Shown here one piece after another: positions 24,738 to 33,524 of a stretch of 33,768 bases of DNA. The DNA is taken from NCBI GenBank assembly GCA_030673645.1, contig DAOVIO010000025.1:1-33768 (forward strand), given 5' to 3'. Source of the DNA: JAGLSB01 sp023135955. Lineage in GTDB: Bacteria > Bacteroidota > Bacteroidia > Bacteroidales > GCA-2748055. The translations under genes were made by a program, and so were the position numbers. Position 1 is the first letter of the stretch. Every line of letters begins with the position of its first letter. Below the pieces are notes generated by a model. That model made no database searches, was not told the DNA's origin, and saw only the letters and a program-made list of their open reading frames with translations.

Positions 24738-26855
24738 CTACATATCTTTAAACGGATTAGGCCCTATCAATTCAATCTCCTCCACATAATCATCTATTAA
24801 TCCGGGTATCTTATTATAATCGGTAATTTCTACAAATTCAGTCCTGATTCTCTCTGGTTCCAACATCATTGTTTCAAGTCCTTCCTGGATATTCTCGCCT
24901 CTTGTTTCCGTAAGTTCACTTCCATGAATGAAATGACATTGATAGTCGTCTCCCGGCTTGCAGCCAATCTGAAGAATTCCATCGTATCCTTTTGAAAGCG
25001 CATCCATTACCCATACTTTATTCACAGATCCAAGGCAGCGGACAGGAATAATCCTTACAAAAGGACTGTATTTAAGTCCCTTGTTTGCAGCCATATCGAA
25101 AGCCGGATAAGCATCATTTTCACATACAAAAGCAAGTATTCTCGGTTTCTCTTCAAATTCATCCGGTATATGAACAGATTTTATCATTGCCGAGACCGAA
25201 TTGATGGAGTAATCGGCGAAGCTTATCACTCTTTCAGGACAAGAACCTACACAAATTCCGCAGCGTCGGCAACGATTAGGATTAAGGATAGGGGTTCCTT
25301 TTTCATTTTCATCATAAGATCCGAAAGGACATTCTTCTGTGCACCTTTTACAATCTGTGCATCGATCGAGATATAGTTCCGGATATGATTTATCGCCTGA
25401 TCTGGGATGAACAGCTTCTCCGCGTTTAGCAGATTCAATATTCTGAATAGCTTTAAGTATGGCTCCTCCGGCATCTTCCATAGAAGAAGGTATATCCATT
25501 GGAGCTCTCAAACCTCCGGCTGCATATATTCCTGTTCTTCTTGTTTCATATGGAAAACAAATAAAATGGGAATCTGAAAATTCATACTTAAGTTGCGGTA
25601 GCCCTTTTCCTTGTCTGTATGCCAGATTTAAATCTTCTGTTCCATTCGGAGTCATACCCGTGGCGAGAACAATCATATCCACACTTATTCCAATATCCTC
25701 TCCCATTGGAGTATCCTTAACCTTTACCAGTAGACGGTTATTATCTTCCTCTATAGTATCAATTTCTCCTTTCGTAAGAAATAATCTGTCATCTTTCTGC
25801 GATTCTCTGTAAAAGTTCTCATACATTCCCAAGGTCCTGATGTCCTTATAAATGATAAATACAGAAGATTCAGGACTCAATTCTCTGATATATTGTGCTT
25901 GTTTGAGAGAGGTGCCACAACATACATTAGAGCAGTAGGGAAGGTGATCTTTATCTCTGGAACCGGCGCACTGGATAAATAATATATTCTCTGGCAAACT
26001 TAGTTTTTCGGAGCTTCTAACCAGCTCTTCAAATTCAGGAGATGACTTTATATTGGGAAACTTTCCATATCCAAGATGAGACAAATTGTTTGGATCATAT
26101 GGTTTCCATCCTATGGAAGCTACTATAGCTCCAATATTTAATATTTCGCAAGTACCGTTTTGAAGGACAACTTTAAAATCGCCGGGTTGACCTGAAATGC
26201 TCTTAATAATTGTTGAATGATGAACCTGAATATTTTTGTGATTCTTTATTTGAGCAATTTTATCATGAACCACTGGTTCTGCAAGTTTCAGGTAAGGAGG
26301 TTCCCAAGGAATTTGTTTATGAAGTTTTGCTGAATAGCCACCAAGAGAGGCTTCTTTTTCTATTATATGAACCTTATATCCTGCTTTTGCTCCTTCAATT
26401 GCAGCTGTTATCCCGGTAATTCCTCCACCAACAACCAGAATTTCGGAACTGATATTCTCAGAAATATATGGCTCCGGAAGATTAATACTTTTTACTTTTT
26501 CAAGCCCCATTCTAATATAATCCTCAGCTGCCATGAGAGTATCTTCATGCATTGCTTCTTGGGTCCAGGCTACTTGTTCTCTAATATTAACTCTTTCTAA
26601 AAGAGTTTCTTCCTTAAAATCGAAAACATTTGTTTTTATTCTTGGTGAACAGGCTGCAATAATAACAGAATCGAGTTTTTCAGTATCAATATCTTTATTG
26701 ATCAGATTTAGTCCTTCAGGAGAACATAAGGATGAATGATTTTTGCATGAAAGAATTTTATCATCTCCAGAACCAAGCTCCATAAGTTTATCAATATCGA
26801 CGGCTTTTCCGATATCACAACCCGAGCAGATATATAAACCAATTCTGTTTGCCAA
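24738..26855 (-). CDS. qmoB: QmoB: HdrA/MvhD-like flavo-iron-sulfur subunit
   Basis: 705 aa soluble subunit of the Qmo complex. An N-terminal Cys-containing segment (IGLYICSGCDIGKAVD) precedes an FAD domain with VVGGGITGITAA at about 143-152. The HdrA-type block QCAGSRDKDHLPYCSNVCC follows at about 300-315. Two [4Fe-4S] motifs, CTDCKRCTEECP and CRRCGICVGSCP, lie at about 500-550. The C-terminus from about 570 is MvhD-like with FVCEND, VRCLGSV and QIGCKPGDDYQC. This domain order distinguishes QmoB from plain HdrA. It follows qmoA by 12 bp. The expected role is electron transfer between QmoA/QmoC and APS reductase at the inner face of the membrane. Confidence 0.93.
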   Translation of the reverse strand: MANRIGLYICSGCDIGKAVDIDKLMELGSGDDKILSCKNHSSLCSPEGLNLINKDIDTEKLDSVIIAACSPRIKTNVFDFKEETLLERVNIREQVAWTQEAMHEDTLMAAEDYIRMGLEKVKSINLPEPYISENISSEILVVGGGITGITAAIEGAKAGYKVHIIEKEASLGGYSAKLHKQIPWEPPYLKLAEPVVHDKIAQIKNHKNIQVHHSTIIKSISGQPGDFKVVLQNGTCEILNIGAIVASIGWKPYDPNNLSHLGYGKFPNIKSSPEFEELVRSSEKLSLPENILFIQCAGSRDKDHLPYCSNVCCGTSLKQAQYIRELSPESSVFIIYKDIRTLGMYENFYRESQKDDRLFLTKGEIDTIEEDNNRLLVKVKDTPMGEDIGISVDMIVLATGMTPNGTEDLNLAYRQGKGLPQLKYEFSDSHFICFPYETRRTGIYAAGGLRAPMDIPSSMEDAGGAILKAIQNIESAKRGEAVHPRSGDKSYPELYLDRCTDCKRCTEECPFGSYDENEKGTPILNPNRCRRCGICVGSCPERVISFADYSINSVSAMIKSVHIPDEFEEKPRILAFVCENDAYPAFDMAANKGLKYSPFVRIIPVRCLGSVNKVWVMDALSKGYDGILQIGCKPGDDYQCHFIHGSELTETRGENIQEGLETMMLEPERIRTEFVEITDYNKIPGLIDDYVEEIELIGPNPFKDM

Positions 26856-26867
26856 TTTCTGATCTTT

Positions 26868-28094
26868 TTAAATTTGTATTGCTTTTAAAGCCGCCGCTGT
26901 AGCATCTTTCACCGAAGCGGAAACATCCATGGGTTTTTTACTGCAGGCAATTGGATGGATACCCTCCAGCTGATTATTCAAAATAAACCCTGATTCATTT
27001 TTATTTAAACTGAATTCTGGAGATGTAGGCACAATACCCGTAGCCAGTACAACCAGTTCAGCTTTATGTTTTACTTTTTTACCAGATAAAATATCTTCAG
27101 CTTCAACGATAAGATCACCGTTTTCTTCTTCCGATATTGCCCCAACTTTTCCTTTAATGAGTTCAATATTTTTATTGTTTTTAACCTTATTAAGGAAATC
27201 TTCATTTCTGCCAGACACCCTAAGATCGATATAGAAAATCTTGATTATAGTGTCGGGATACAATTCCTGCATATTAAGGGCATGCTTTAGGGAAGTCGAG
27301 CAGCAAACTGCGGAACAGTATGGAAGATGGTTTTCATCTCTTGAGCCAGCACATTGAACGAAAGCTATCTCTTTTGGAATTTTCTTGTCTGAAATTCGCT
27401 CCACTTTTCCTTTTCCGGGACCTCCGGGGGCAAGCATACGTTCAAATTCAACGTTTGTTACCACATTTGAGAAATTTGAATAGTGCAGGTTATCAATGAG
27501 GGAAGCATCATAGTTTTCCCATCCTGTAGCTACAATTATTGAAGCAGCATTTATAGTAAAAACATTTTCTTTTATAGAGAAATCTATGGCATTGTAATCG
27601 CATACATCTACGCAGGCATTGCATTTTTCCTTTTTGCAATAATTTTCGTCTATTGTAAATTTTGCAGGAAAAGCCATATCGTGAGGTAGATATATTGCTT
27701 TTGTATTGCTCAGGTTTTGGTTGAATTCGTCGGGTCTTTCCACTGGGCAAACATCAATGCATTTTCCACAAGCGGTACAACTGTCTTTCACAAATTGTGA
27801 TGAAGTTCTCAAACTGGCTGTAAAATCTCCTTTCTCACCCACTACTTTTTCAACAACAGTATTAGTATAATATTTTATTCTGTGGTTATTTTTAATTCTC
27901 CGGAAATTGATTTCGAGTCCGCAGGCCGGTGGACATAGTTTTGGAAAATAGTTATTCATTTTGATAACATTCCCGCCCAAATATGATTCTTTTTCAATAA
28001 GAATCACTTCATGACCTACCTCTGCAATTTCAACAGCAGTAGTTATTCCGGCCATGCCGGCACCAATGATTATTATTGGTTTACGATTTTCCAT
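26868..28094 (-). CDS. qmoA: QmoA: HdrA-like flavoprotein subunit
   Basis: 408 aa from the ATG at 28094; the longer frame begins inside the aprA 3' end and is rejected. The FAD motif IIIIGAGMAGITTAVEIA is at the N-terminus. Ferredoxin-like clusters are C106, C109, C112, C116 (CTACGKCIDVCP) and C153, C158, C161, C165. The HdrA signature QCAGSRDENHLPYCSAVCC is in the middle, and a second dinucleotide-domain motif VLATGIVPTSPE near the end. It is shorter than QmoB and lacks the MvhD extension, as expected for QmoA. It starts 26 bp after aprA, so Apr and Qmo are made from one transcript. Confidence 0.93.
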   Translation of the reverse strand: MENRKPIIIIGAGMAGITTAVEIAEVGHEVILIEKESYLGGNVIKMNNYFPKLCPPACGLEINFRRIKNNHRIKYYTNTVVEKVVGEKGDFTASLRTSSQFVKDSCTACGKCIDVCPVERPDEFNQNLSNTKAIYLPHDMAFPAKFTIDENYCKKEKCNACVDVCDYNAIDFSIKENVFTINAASIIVATGWENYDASLIDNLHYSNFSNVVTNVEFERMLAPGGPGKGKVERISDKKIPKEIAFVQCAGSRDENHLPYCSAVCCSTSLKHALNMQELYPDTIIKIFYIDLRVSGRNEDFLNKVKNNKNIELIKGKVGAISEEENGDLIVEAEDILSGKKVKHKAELVVLATGIVPTSPEFSLNKNESGFILNNQLEGIHPIACSKKPMDVSASVKDATAAALKAIQI

Positions 28095-28120
28095 TAGTAA
28101 TTTTCTTGTAAAGATGATAG

Positions 28121-29998
28121 CTAATGTACATCTCTCTTTATCATCTCCCATTCACCAGTTTCAGGATCCCATTTACAGTTTGTAAATACTTCCCAGTCTT
28201 CTTTAATCTCAGGGAAATCGGTACGGAAATAATATCCCGGCCATCTTGTTTCTTCTCTGAATAAGATTGTCCTGATATGCGATTCAGCCTGCCACATACG
28301 ATGAACATTTTCCCAGCAACGCATTAACTCGTTTAGATCGGAAGCTGCAAGTTTCTCAGAATCTTCTTTCATATACTCGAGATATTCAAGTCCTTTCTCG
28401 AGTAAAGCCTTCGAAGTTTTAAATCCTACAGCTGCACCACCTGCATATTCATCCATGATTTTCTGTAAGCGGAACATGAACATTTTTGGTTTTATAAAAT
28501 TAGGATTAACATCTTCATCGTTGGCGTAATCCTTATGCTCTTCAAATGTTTGTAAAGGACGAAGAATATTTGCTTTTAATTCCTCTATTTTTTCTGCAGA
28601 AATTTCTGGTAAATCCGGGTTGTCAACGATAAATGCCAGAGCTGATTTACCTGATATTCTTCCTTCAGTAAATGACCCTGAAGAGAATTTGTGAGAGGAA
28701 GCTCCGGATGCATCCCCTGCGGCAAATAGTCCTTTAACTGTAGTCATATTGCCATATCCCCAATGATAACCTTCAGGAGCAAGATCGGATGGGCCGCTAA
28801 CCCAGGCTCCGGAAGCACCGGAATGGGAACTGATGAAATATGGTTCGCAGGCAGATATTTCAGAAGGTGTTTCTTCAGGCATAATATTGTGAGATGCCCA
28901 GTTTAAAGCCTGACTTATGGTCATATCCAGGAAGTCTTCCCAGGCCTCAGATTCAAGTTCTTTTAATTTTCTTTTAGCTTCTTTTTCGTCGGGAATATTT
29001 GCAGCCAGTTCACGAATGGCATCATCAGTTTTCATATAGATTGGACCATTTCCTTCTTCCACTTCCTTTAACATTAGGTAGTTTCTAAGATTGGATGGAG
29101 TTGGCTTTGCTTGTCCATATTCTCCCCATTTTTTCAATTCATCTGCTCTGGTAACCATATAATCTTCACCTTTTGCATTCACTGCTTTGGCTTTAAACAA
29201 TAAGAACCATGCTCCAACCGGTCCATATGAGTCTTTAAATCGTATAGGTACAAAACGGACTTCCTGGCAGGTCATTTCGGCGCCCGATTTCATTGTGAAG
29301 TAGGCGCTGGCACCGGAATTAAAAGGTGGATACCATGAACGGCCCATTCCTTCTCCAACAGAACGAGGACGGAATACATGGACAGCACCACCCATTACAT
29401 CGAGGACAGCTTTAGCTTTGAAGATATAGAATTTCTTTTCGCGTACACTGAATCCTGCAGCTCCAATACAACGGTCTCCATCCATTATAGGTTCAGTAAT
29501 GAATATTCTTTCGTAATACTCCCCATTATCTCCAAGATCTTTGAGAGCATTTTTTGCAGCTTCAGAGACAATATTTTTATAGGATTCGCCGTGTATCATT
29601 ACCTGCCATCTTCCTTCGTTGACATAATTTCCTTCATCATCCTTCCAGATTGGTAATCCCCATTTTTCAAACAGATGAACACTGGAATCGACGTGTCGTG
29701 CAATGTTTGCCACCAGGTCAGCCCTTGCAATACCCATCAGATCATTTTTGACATAGCTAACATAATCATCAATAGTATTATTTCCTTTTGCCAGACCCAT
29801 ATATAGATTTATGGCTGAAAGTCCCATTGCAACAGCACCACTTCTTTCCATAGCTGCTTTGTCCACAACTGTAACTTTCAAATTATGTTTCTTTGCCCAG
29901 TGAGAAGCTTCATAAGCTGCTCCACAGGCTGCCATTCCACCACCCAGGATTAATAAATCAGTTTCTATTGTTATGGTTTCAAAATTGTCGATATTCAT
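28121..29998 (-). CDS. aprA: Adenylylsulfate (APS) reductase, alpha subunit
   Basis: 625 aa FAD flavoprotein that reduces APS to sulfite + AMP, or runs in reverse. The FAD motif DLLILGGGMAACGAAYEA is at 14-31. Residues aligning with the active site of the Archaeoglobus enzyme, as I recall it, are present: W222 (SWYPPF), R253 and L266 (EVRFVPIRFKDSYGPVGAWF region), and H392 (ISSHSGASGAW). YHWGYGNMTTVKGLFAAGD and HKFSSGSFTEGRI match AprA and exclude fumarate reductase or L-aspartate oxidase. Near-complete length compared with about 640-660 aa in sulfate reducers. It lies 70 bp after aprB and 26 bp before qmoA. Physiological direction cannot be read from the sequence. Confidence 0.96.
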   Translation of the reverse strand: MNIDNFETITIETDLLILGGGMAACGAAYEASHWAKKHNLKVTVVDKAAMERSGAVAMGLSAINLYMGLAKGNNTIDDYVSYVKNDLMGIARADLVANIARHVDSSVHLFEKWGLPIWKDDEGNYVNEGRWQVMIHGESYKNIVSEAAKNALKDLGDNGEYYERIFITEPIMDGDRCIGAAGFSVREKKFYIFKAKAVLDVMGGAVHVFRPRSVGEGMGRSWYPPFNSGASAYFTMKSGAEMTCQEVRFVPIRFKDSYGPVGAWFLLFKAKAVNAKGEDYMVTRADELKKWGEYGQAKPTPSNLRNYLMLKEVEEGNGPIYMKTDDAIRELAANIPDEKEAKRKLKELESEAWEDFLDMTISQALNWASHNIMPEETPSEISACEPYFISSHSGASGAWVSGPSDLAPEGYHWGYGNMTTVKGLFAAGDASGASSHKFSSGSFTEGRISGKSALAFIVDNPDLPEISAEKIEELKANILRPLQTFEEHKDYANDEDVNPNFIKPKMFMFRLQKIMDEYAGGAAVGFKTSKALLEKGLEYLEYMKEDSEKLAASDLNELMRCWENVHRMWQAESHIRTILFREETRWPGYYFRTDFPEIKEDWEVFTNCKWDPETGEWEMIKRDVH

Positions 29999-30068
29999 TC
30001 TTTGATATTTAATATTCTTTAAAAATTAGAATCTTATATAGCTTTTGTTAGAAGATAAAATATGAAGA

Positions 30069-30503
30069 TCAGCCTTCATAAAGATCTGTACCTATTGAAC
30101 CCGGCTCTGTTCTTAGGAGCTGACTTTTCAAATCGTCGGTTTCTGTCTCAAATCCGGCATCAGGTTCAATACTTCCTTCCGGTGTTGTACGTATTGGAAA
30201 TTTGAATCTTTTAATCTTTTTATTTCTGAATTTTACCGACCACATAATTGAGTCGCTACTTCGCATTGGTTGTACCACTCCTCCAAGTGGCATAAAGTCT
30301 GCATATCCACGAACTTCAATAGCTTGAGTTGGACATATCTTAACGCAGCTGTAACATTCCCAACACATGTCTACTGCTCGGTTATATGCTTTATTTTTTT
30401 CTTTATCAAGGACCATCAGGTCGTTAGGGCAAATATACTGGCAGGCAGTTTTGTCCTGAGCCTTACATCCGTCGCATTTTTCATTAATTACAAAACTTGG
30501 CAT
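30069..30503 (-). CDS. aprB: Adenylylsulfate (APS) reductase, beta subunit
   Basis: 144 aa from the ATG at 30503; an 11-residue upstream extension is rejected because AprB proteins start MPSFV. The ferredoxin domain carries two [4Fe-4S] sets, C10, C13, C21, C25 and C47, C50, C53, C57, with W48 in MCWECYSC at the position of the Trp that links the cluster to FAD in known structures. RGYADFMPLGG and the extended C-terminal tail (SIMWSVKFRNKKIKRFKFPIRTT region) that wraps around AprA are typical. First gene of the operon; the genuinely dissimilatory type of APS reductase, unrelated to the thioredoxin-dependent assimilatory CysH. Confidence 0.96.
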   Translation of the reverse strand: MPSFVINEKCDGCKAQDKTACQYICPNDLMVLDKEKNKAYNRAVDMCWECYSCVKICPTQAIEVRGYADFMPLGGVVQPMRSSDSIMWSVKFRNKKIKRFKFPIRTTPEGSIEPDAGFETETDDLKSQLLRTEPGSIGTDLYEG

Positions 30504-30855
30504 AGTTTGAAAATAGTTTTGGTGTATCACAAACATAATAAATTAATCCTTTTTGTGGAGAAAGATAAAAACAGTATTCGGTAAGCTGGAAATTTATTTA
30601 GAGCTTATATAGCTGATTATGTGATTAATATACCATGATTTGTTTTTATCTATATATATGAAGATGAGCTAATTTATATTAATTTTAAGTGAGGGGACTA
30701 TTGGCAGAATCCTTATAACTATAAAATTTACAATTTAGCAAATTAAATATCAGAAGTTCTAGCAAGTATCAGCTATAGTGGTTTGCGAATGCCAGATTAA
30801 TAAATTAAGTTTATAAACTAAGTTTCATTGCTGAATTCGGAAATTATAAAGTCAA
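30504..30855. other. Divergent control region between aprB and a GNAT-like gene
   Basis: 352 bp, AT-rich, no open frame of interest and no RNA gene seen. It must hold the promoter of the apr-qmo operon (see the CAAACATA element) and probably that of the plus-strand genes. I found no clear inverted repeat that would mark an operator. Confidence 0.5.
30530..30537 (-). promoter_or_regulatory. Possible -7 element (TATGTTTG, minus strand) of the apr-qmo operon
   Basis: An exact TAnnTTTG match on the minus strand, 26 bp before the aprB ATG. No TTG element is seen at 19-21 bp, so the call rests on one box only; dependence on an activator is possible but unproven. Confidence 0.4.
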
Positions 30856-31458
30856 ATGGAATCAACAGATAAGGAAATAATTATTAGTATAGTTGAAAAT
30901 GCTTTTGCCGAGAATCCCAGGCTTAAAACTATGGCTAAAAAGAACAGAGAGCATGCCAGCATCCGCGGGATGACAAAATACGCATATAATTTAATTAAAA
31001 AATTTGATGGTGTTTATTTGTCGAAAGATAAAACTACAGTATTGTTTTATTATCTTAAAAGTGATTATAAGATGACTTTCAGGGATTATTTGAAGTATGC
31101 CTGGATGTATGTAACTTGTTTGAAATATTCTCAATTTATTCCAACATTAAAGAGGGAGAAAAAAATCGTAAGCTTACGTCCCGACATTCCTGATTATATC
31201 TATGTGTGGATACTCGGTTCCGTTCCAAATAACAAAACCTTCGATGGACTTGCAGATATAAGGAATCATTTGTTTGGTCTTTCGGAAAAGCTTGACTTAC
31301 CTATCATCATCGAAACAGTTATTGAAAAGGTAATAAGGCTATACAAATATGTTGGTTTTGAGATCTATCATGAATGGTATGATAAAGATGCAGACCTTAA
31401 TGTTTGGTTTTTGAAGAGAGGTGATATTGGGGATTATATTGAAAAAGGTTCAGATTAA
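30856..31458 (+). CDS. GNAT-like N-acetyltransferase family protein
   Basis: 200 aa soluble protein with a probable GNAT fold. Visible are a beta-alpha start, a central strand VWILGSVPNNKTFDGLADI in place of the usual acetyl-CoA loop, and the late VIRLYKYVGFEIYHEW, which is the typical GNAT C-terminal strand pair (YxxxGFxxxxxW). The canonical R/Q-x-x-G-x-G/A pyrophosphate-binding loop is not obvious, so catalytic competence is uncertain. It diverges from aprB and is followed after 43 bp by the sulfatase gene. Substrate unknown. Confidence 0.65.
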   Translation: MESTDKEIIISIVENAFAENPRLKTMAKKNREHASIRGMTKYAYNLIKKFDGVYLSKDKTTVLFYYLKSDYKMTFRDYLKYAWMYVTCLKYSQFIPTLKREKKIVSLRPDIPDYIYVWILGSVPNNKTFDGLADIRNHLFGLSEKLDLPIIIETVIEKVIRLYKYVGFEIYHEWYDKDADLNVWFLKRGDIGDYIEKGSD

Positions 31459-31501
31459 AATCAGCGTTTTTTCTAATCAAAATAATTTAAATATCTATTC
31501 T

Positions 31502-32905
31502 ATGAAACTCCTTATTCCTGGAATTGCCGGGCTCTGTTTGCTTGGATCCTGCACCGAGAAAATCCCTTCAAAACCTAATGTTTTATTTATTGCTGTTGAT
31601 GATTTGAGACCGGAACTGAATTGTTATGGAGAGAATCATATTTATTCACCCAATATTGATCGGCTTGCAAATGATGGTATTATTTTCTCAAATGCTTATT
31701 GTAATATACCTGTTAGTGGAGCGTCGAGAGCCAGTTTATTAACAGGACTACGCCCTACAAGGAACAGGTTTTTGACCTATCATACCAGAGTAGATGAAGA
31801 AGCAGACAATGTTCCTACATTACCGGAGAATTTCAGGATGAATGGGTATTATACTGTATCAAACTCTAAGGTTTTTCATCATTCAGATGATGGGGCAAGA
31901 AGTTGGGATGAAGTATGGCTGCCTCAGGGTAAAGGATCGTGGAGAGATTATATTACAAAAGAAAATCTACTCTTGGATTCTATAGATATCAAACTGACAC
32001 CACCCTTTGAAAGAGTTGATGTTCCAGATAATGCTTATAAAGACGGAAAAACAGCAGACAAGACAATTGCAGACTTGAAAAGACTCAGCAAGACCGGACA
32101 ACCATTTTTTCTTGCTGCTGGATTCTTGAAACCCCACCTGCCATTCAATGCTCCTGATAAGTATTGGAAAATGTATGATCCTGATAAAATTATGCTTCCA
32201 GAAAACGATTCAAAGCCTGAAAATGCTCCTGATGAGTCTATGCATAACTTTGGTGAATTAAGAAATTATGGAATGATTCCAAAAGAGGGTCCTGTATCAG
32301 CAGAAATGGCAAAAATGCTTATTCATGGTTATTATTCTTGTGTCAGTTATACGGATGCACAAATAGGAAAAGTGTTGAATGCTTTGGACGAGCTTGGACT
32401 TACTGAAAACACTATTATTATCCTTTGGGGAGATCATGGCTGGAATTTACTTGAACACGGACTTTGGTGTAAACATAGTAACTATGAGACATCTCTCCAT
32501 GCTCCTCTTATTATTAGAGCACCAGGAATCGATGGCGGAAAAACTAATCATTCTATATCGGAGTTTATTGATATCTATCCCACATTATGTGAACTTTCAG
32601 GAATTGAAATTCCAGTACATGTTGAAGGTGAAAGTTTGATCGAACGTTTACAAAATCCTGAGAAAACAGAAAATGATTATGCTGTTTCAAAGTACTACAA
32701 TGGCACAACACTAATCGAAGGGGACTACTTTTTTACAGAGTGGAGCAGTGCAGAAAAGCCATTTATCTCCCGAATGCTCTATAATCATAAAAGTGATCCC
32801 GGAGAGAATCTAAATATTTCTGAGATGGATGAGTATCTGGAATTAAGTCAAAAAATGACTGAAGATCTTCATGAAAAATGGGGTGCTGATTTTGAGAGAG
32901 ATTAA
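31502..32905 (+). CDS. Sulfatase lipoprotein, Ser-type (iduronate-2-sulfatase-like)
   Basis: 467 aa from the ATG at 31502; the longer frame has an unlikely leader. Lipobox LLGSC puts the lipidated Cys at residue 17, so the enzyme should sit on the envelope. Metal ligands are in LFIAVDDLRPELNCYG (D33, D34) and WGDHGWNLLEHGLW. The active-site segment reads PVSGASRASLLTG: S72 is the residue that would be converted to formylglycine, with Ala at position 3 where Pro is usual (S-x-A-x-R). Ser-type sulfatases need a radical SAM maturase (anSME) not found here. It probably removes sulfate esters from a carbohydrate. Located next to the apr-qmo operon, so its product is the input of sulfate metabolism. 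Confidence 0.9.
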   Translation: MKLLIPGIAGLCLLGSCTEKIPSKPNVLFIAVDDLRPELNCYGENHIYSPNIDRLANDGIIFSNAYCNIPVSGASRASLLTGLRPTRNRFLTYHTRVDEEADNVPTLPENFRMNGYYTVSNSKVFHHSDDGARSWDEVWLPQGKGSWRDYITKENLLLDSIDIKLTPPFERVDVPDNAYKDGKTADKTIADLKRLSKTGQPFFLAAGFLKPHLPFNAPDKYWKMYDPDKIMLPENDSKPENAPDESMHNFGELRNYGMIPKEGPVSAEMAKMLIHGYYSCVSYTDAQIGKVLNALDELGLTENTIIILWGDHGWNLLEHGLWCKHSNYETSLHAPLIIRAPGIDGGKTNHSISEFIDIYPTLCELSGIEIPVHVEGESLIERLQNPEKTENDYAVSKYYNGTTLIEGDYFFTEWSSAEKPFISRMLYNHKSDPGENLNISEMDEYLELSQKMTEDLHEKWGADFERD

Positions 32906-33070
32906 AAAAGCAACCATCTTAATTTTAATTCCAGTTACTAGAAATAGTAAGTAAATATTTTCTACTCACATACTTACATTATTCTTTATATAGTTGCTTT
33001 CCAAATATTCTTCTTTTTTTCGTTTAGGGCTCGTTTTTTAATGGTTTTTTATATTAAGGAGTAGCTGGCA

Positions 33071-33095
33071 CTTCGGCTGCGCTTCAGCAACCGAA
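33071..33095. repeat. Hairpin repeat, copy A (upstream of the GIY-YIG gene)
   Basis: CTTCGGCTGCGCTTCAGCAACCGAA forms a nested stem: outer TTCGG/CCGAA, inner GCTG/CAGC, loop CGCTT. Related copies lie at 33409 and 33525 downstream of the nuclease gene. Between copies the base of the inner stem changes as G-C to A-T, consistent with selection for pairing. Confidence 0.7.
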
Positions 33096-33121
33096 TAAAG
33101 TAAATATGAAAAATTTATGAG

Positions 33122-33445
33122 ATGAGAGGATATATGTACATATTAGAATGTTCTAATGGAAAGTACTATACAGGAAGTACAATTGATCTTGAAAAAAGAG
33201 TCATGGAACACTCGAATGGTGAAGGATCTAATTTTACATCTAAGCATCTTCCTGTAAAATTGGTTTATTATGAAGAATACCAGAGGATAGATGAAGCTTT
33301 TTATCGGGAAAAGCAGGTACAAGGTTGGAGTCGGAAAAAGAAAGAAGCTTTGATTAGAAATGAAACACAGACTTTACATAATTTAGCGGTTTGTAGGAAT
33401 GAGACTCGCTTCGACTGCGCTCAGCGACCGAAACGCAGCGACTGA
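33122..33445 (+). CDS. GIY-YIG nuclease domain protein flanked by repeats
   Basis: 107 aa. Single-domain GIY-YIG nuclease of the YhbQ/UvrC-N type: MYILECSNGKYYTGST is the GIY-YIG pair, R26 in DLEKRVMEH is the catalytic Arg, and E63 in FYREKQVQGW the metal-binding Glu. The core ends near residue 90. The last dozen codons (RFDCAQRPKRSD) are read from the hairpin repeat itself, and the TGA stop is supplied by the 14-bp array. Copies of the repeat occur on both sides of the gene. GIY-YIG domains nick DNA, so a role in mobilising or processing the repeat is an attractive inference. It is not a known DNA-repair operon member here. Confidence 0.88.
   Translation: MRGYMYILECSNGKYYTGSTIDLEKRVMEHSNGEGSNFTSKHLPVKLVYYEEYQRIDEAFYREKQVQGWSRKKKEALIRNETQTLHNLAVCRNETRFDCAQRPKRSD
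33409..33432. repeat. Hairpin repeat, copy B (encodes the nuclease C-terminus)
   Basis: CTTCGACTGCGCTCAGCGACCGAA, the same element as copy A with inner stem CTG/CAG. It is read in frame as the last residues of the GIY-YIG protein and leads directly into a 14-bp tandem array. Confidence 0.7.
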
Positions 33446-33500
33446 AACACAGCGACTGAAACACAGCGACTGAAACACAGCGACCGAGACTTAGCGACTG
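33422..33500. repeat. First 14-bp tandem array (CAGCGACTGAAACA type)
   Basis: Five full 14-bp units and a partial sixth. Three are identical (CAGCGACTGAAACA) and the others differ by a few bases. The units start as the 3' arm of hairpin copy B, so the array grew by reiteration of that arm. It overlaps the last codons of the nuclease gene. Confidence 0.85.
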
Positions 33501-33524
33501 GCTATTGAGGGTTTTAGATCGGCA

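Noticed and set aside
28121..29998. Fumarate reductase, succinate dehydrogenase or L-aspartate oxidase flavoprotein
   Set aside because: The AprA-specific segments around W222, R253 and H392, plus the adjacent AprB and Qmo genes, fit APS reductase and not these relatives.
32900..33000. Inverted AAAGCAAC / GTTGCTTT pair after the sulfatase gene as a terminator
   Set aside because: The arms are only 8 bp and about 75 bp apart, without a T-run in the right place.
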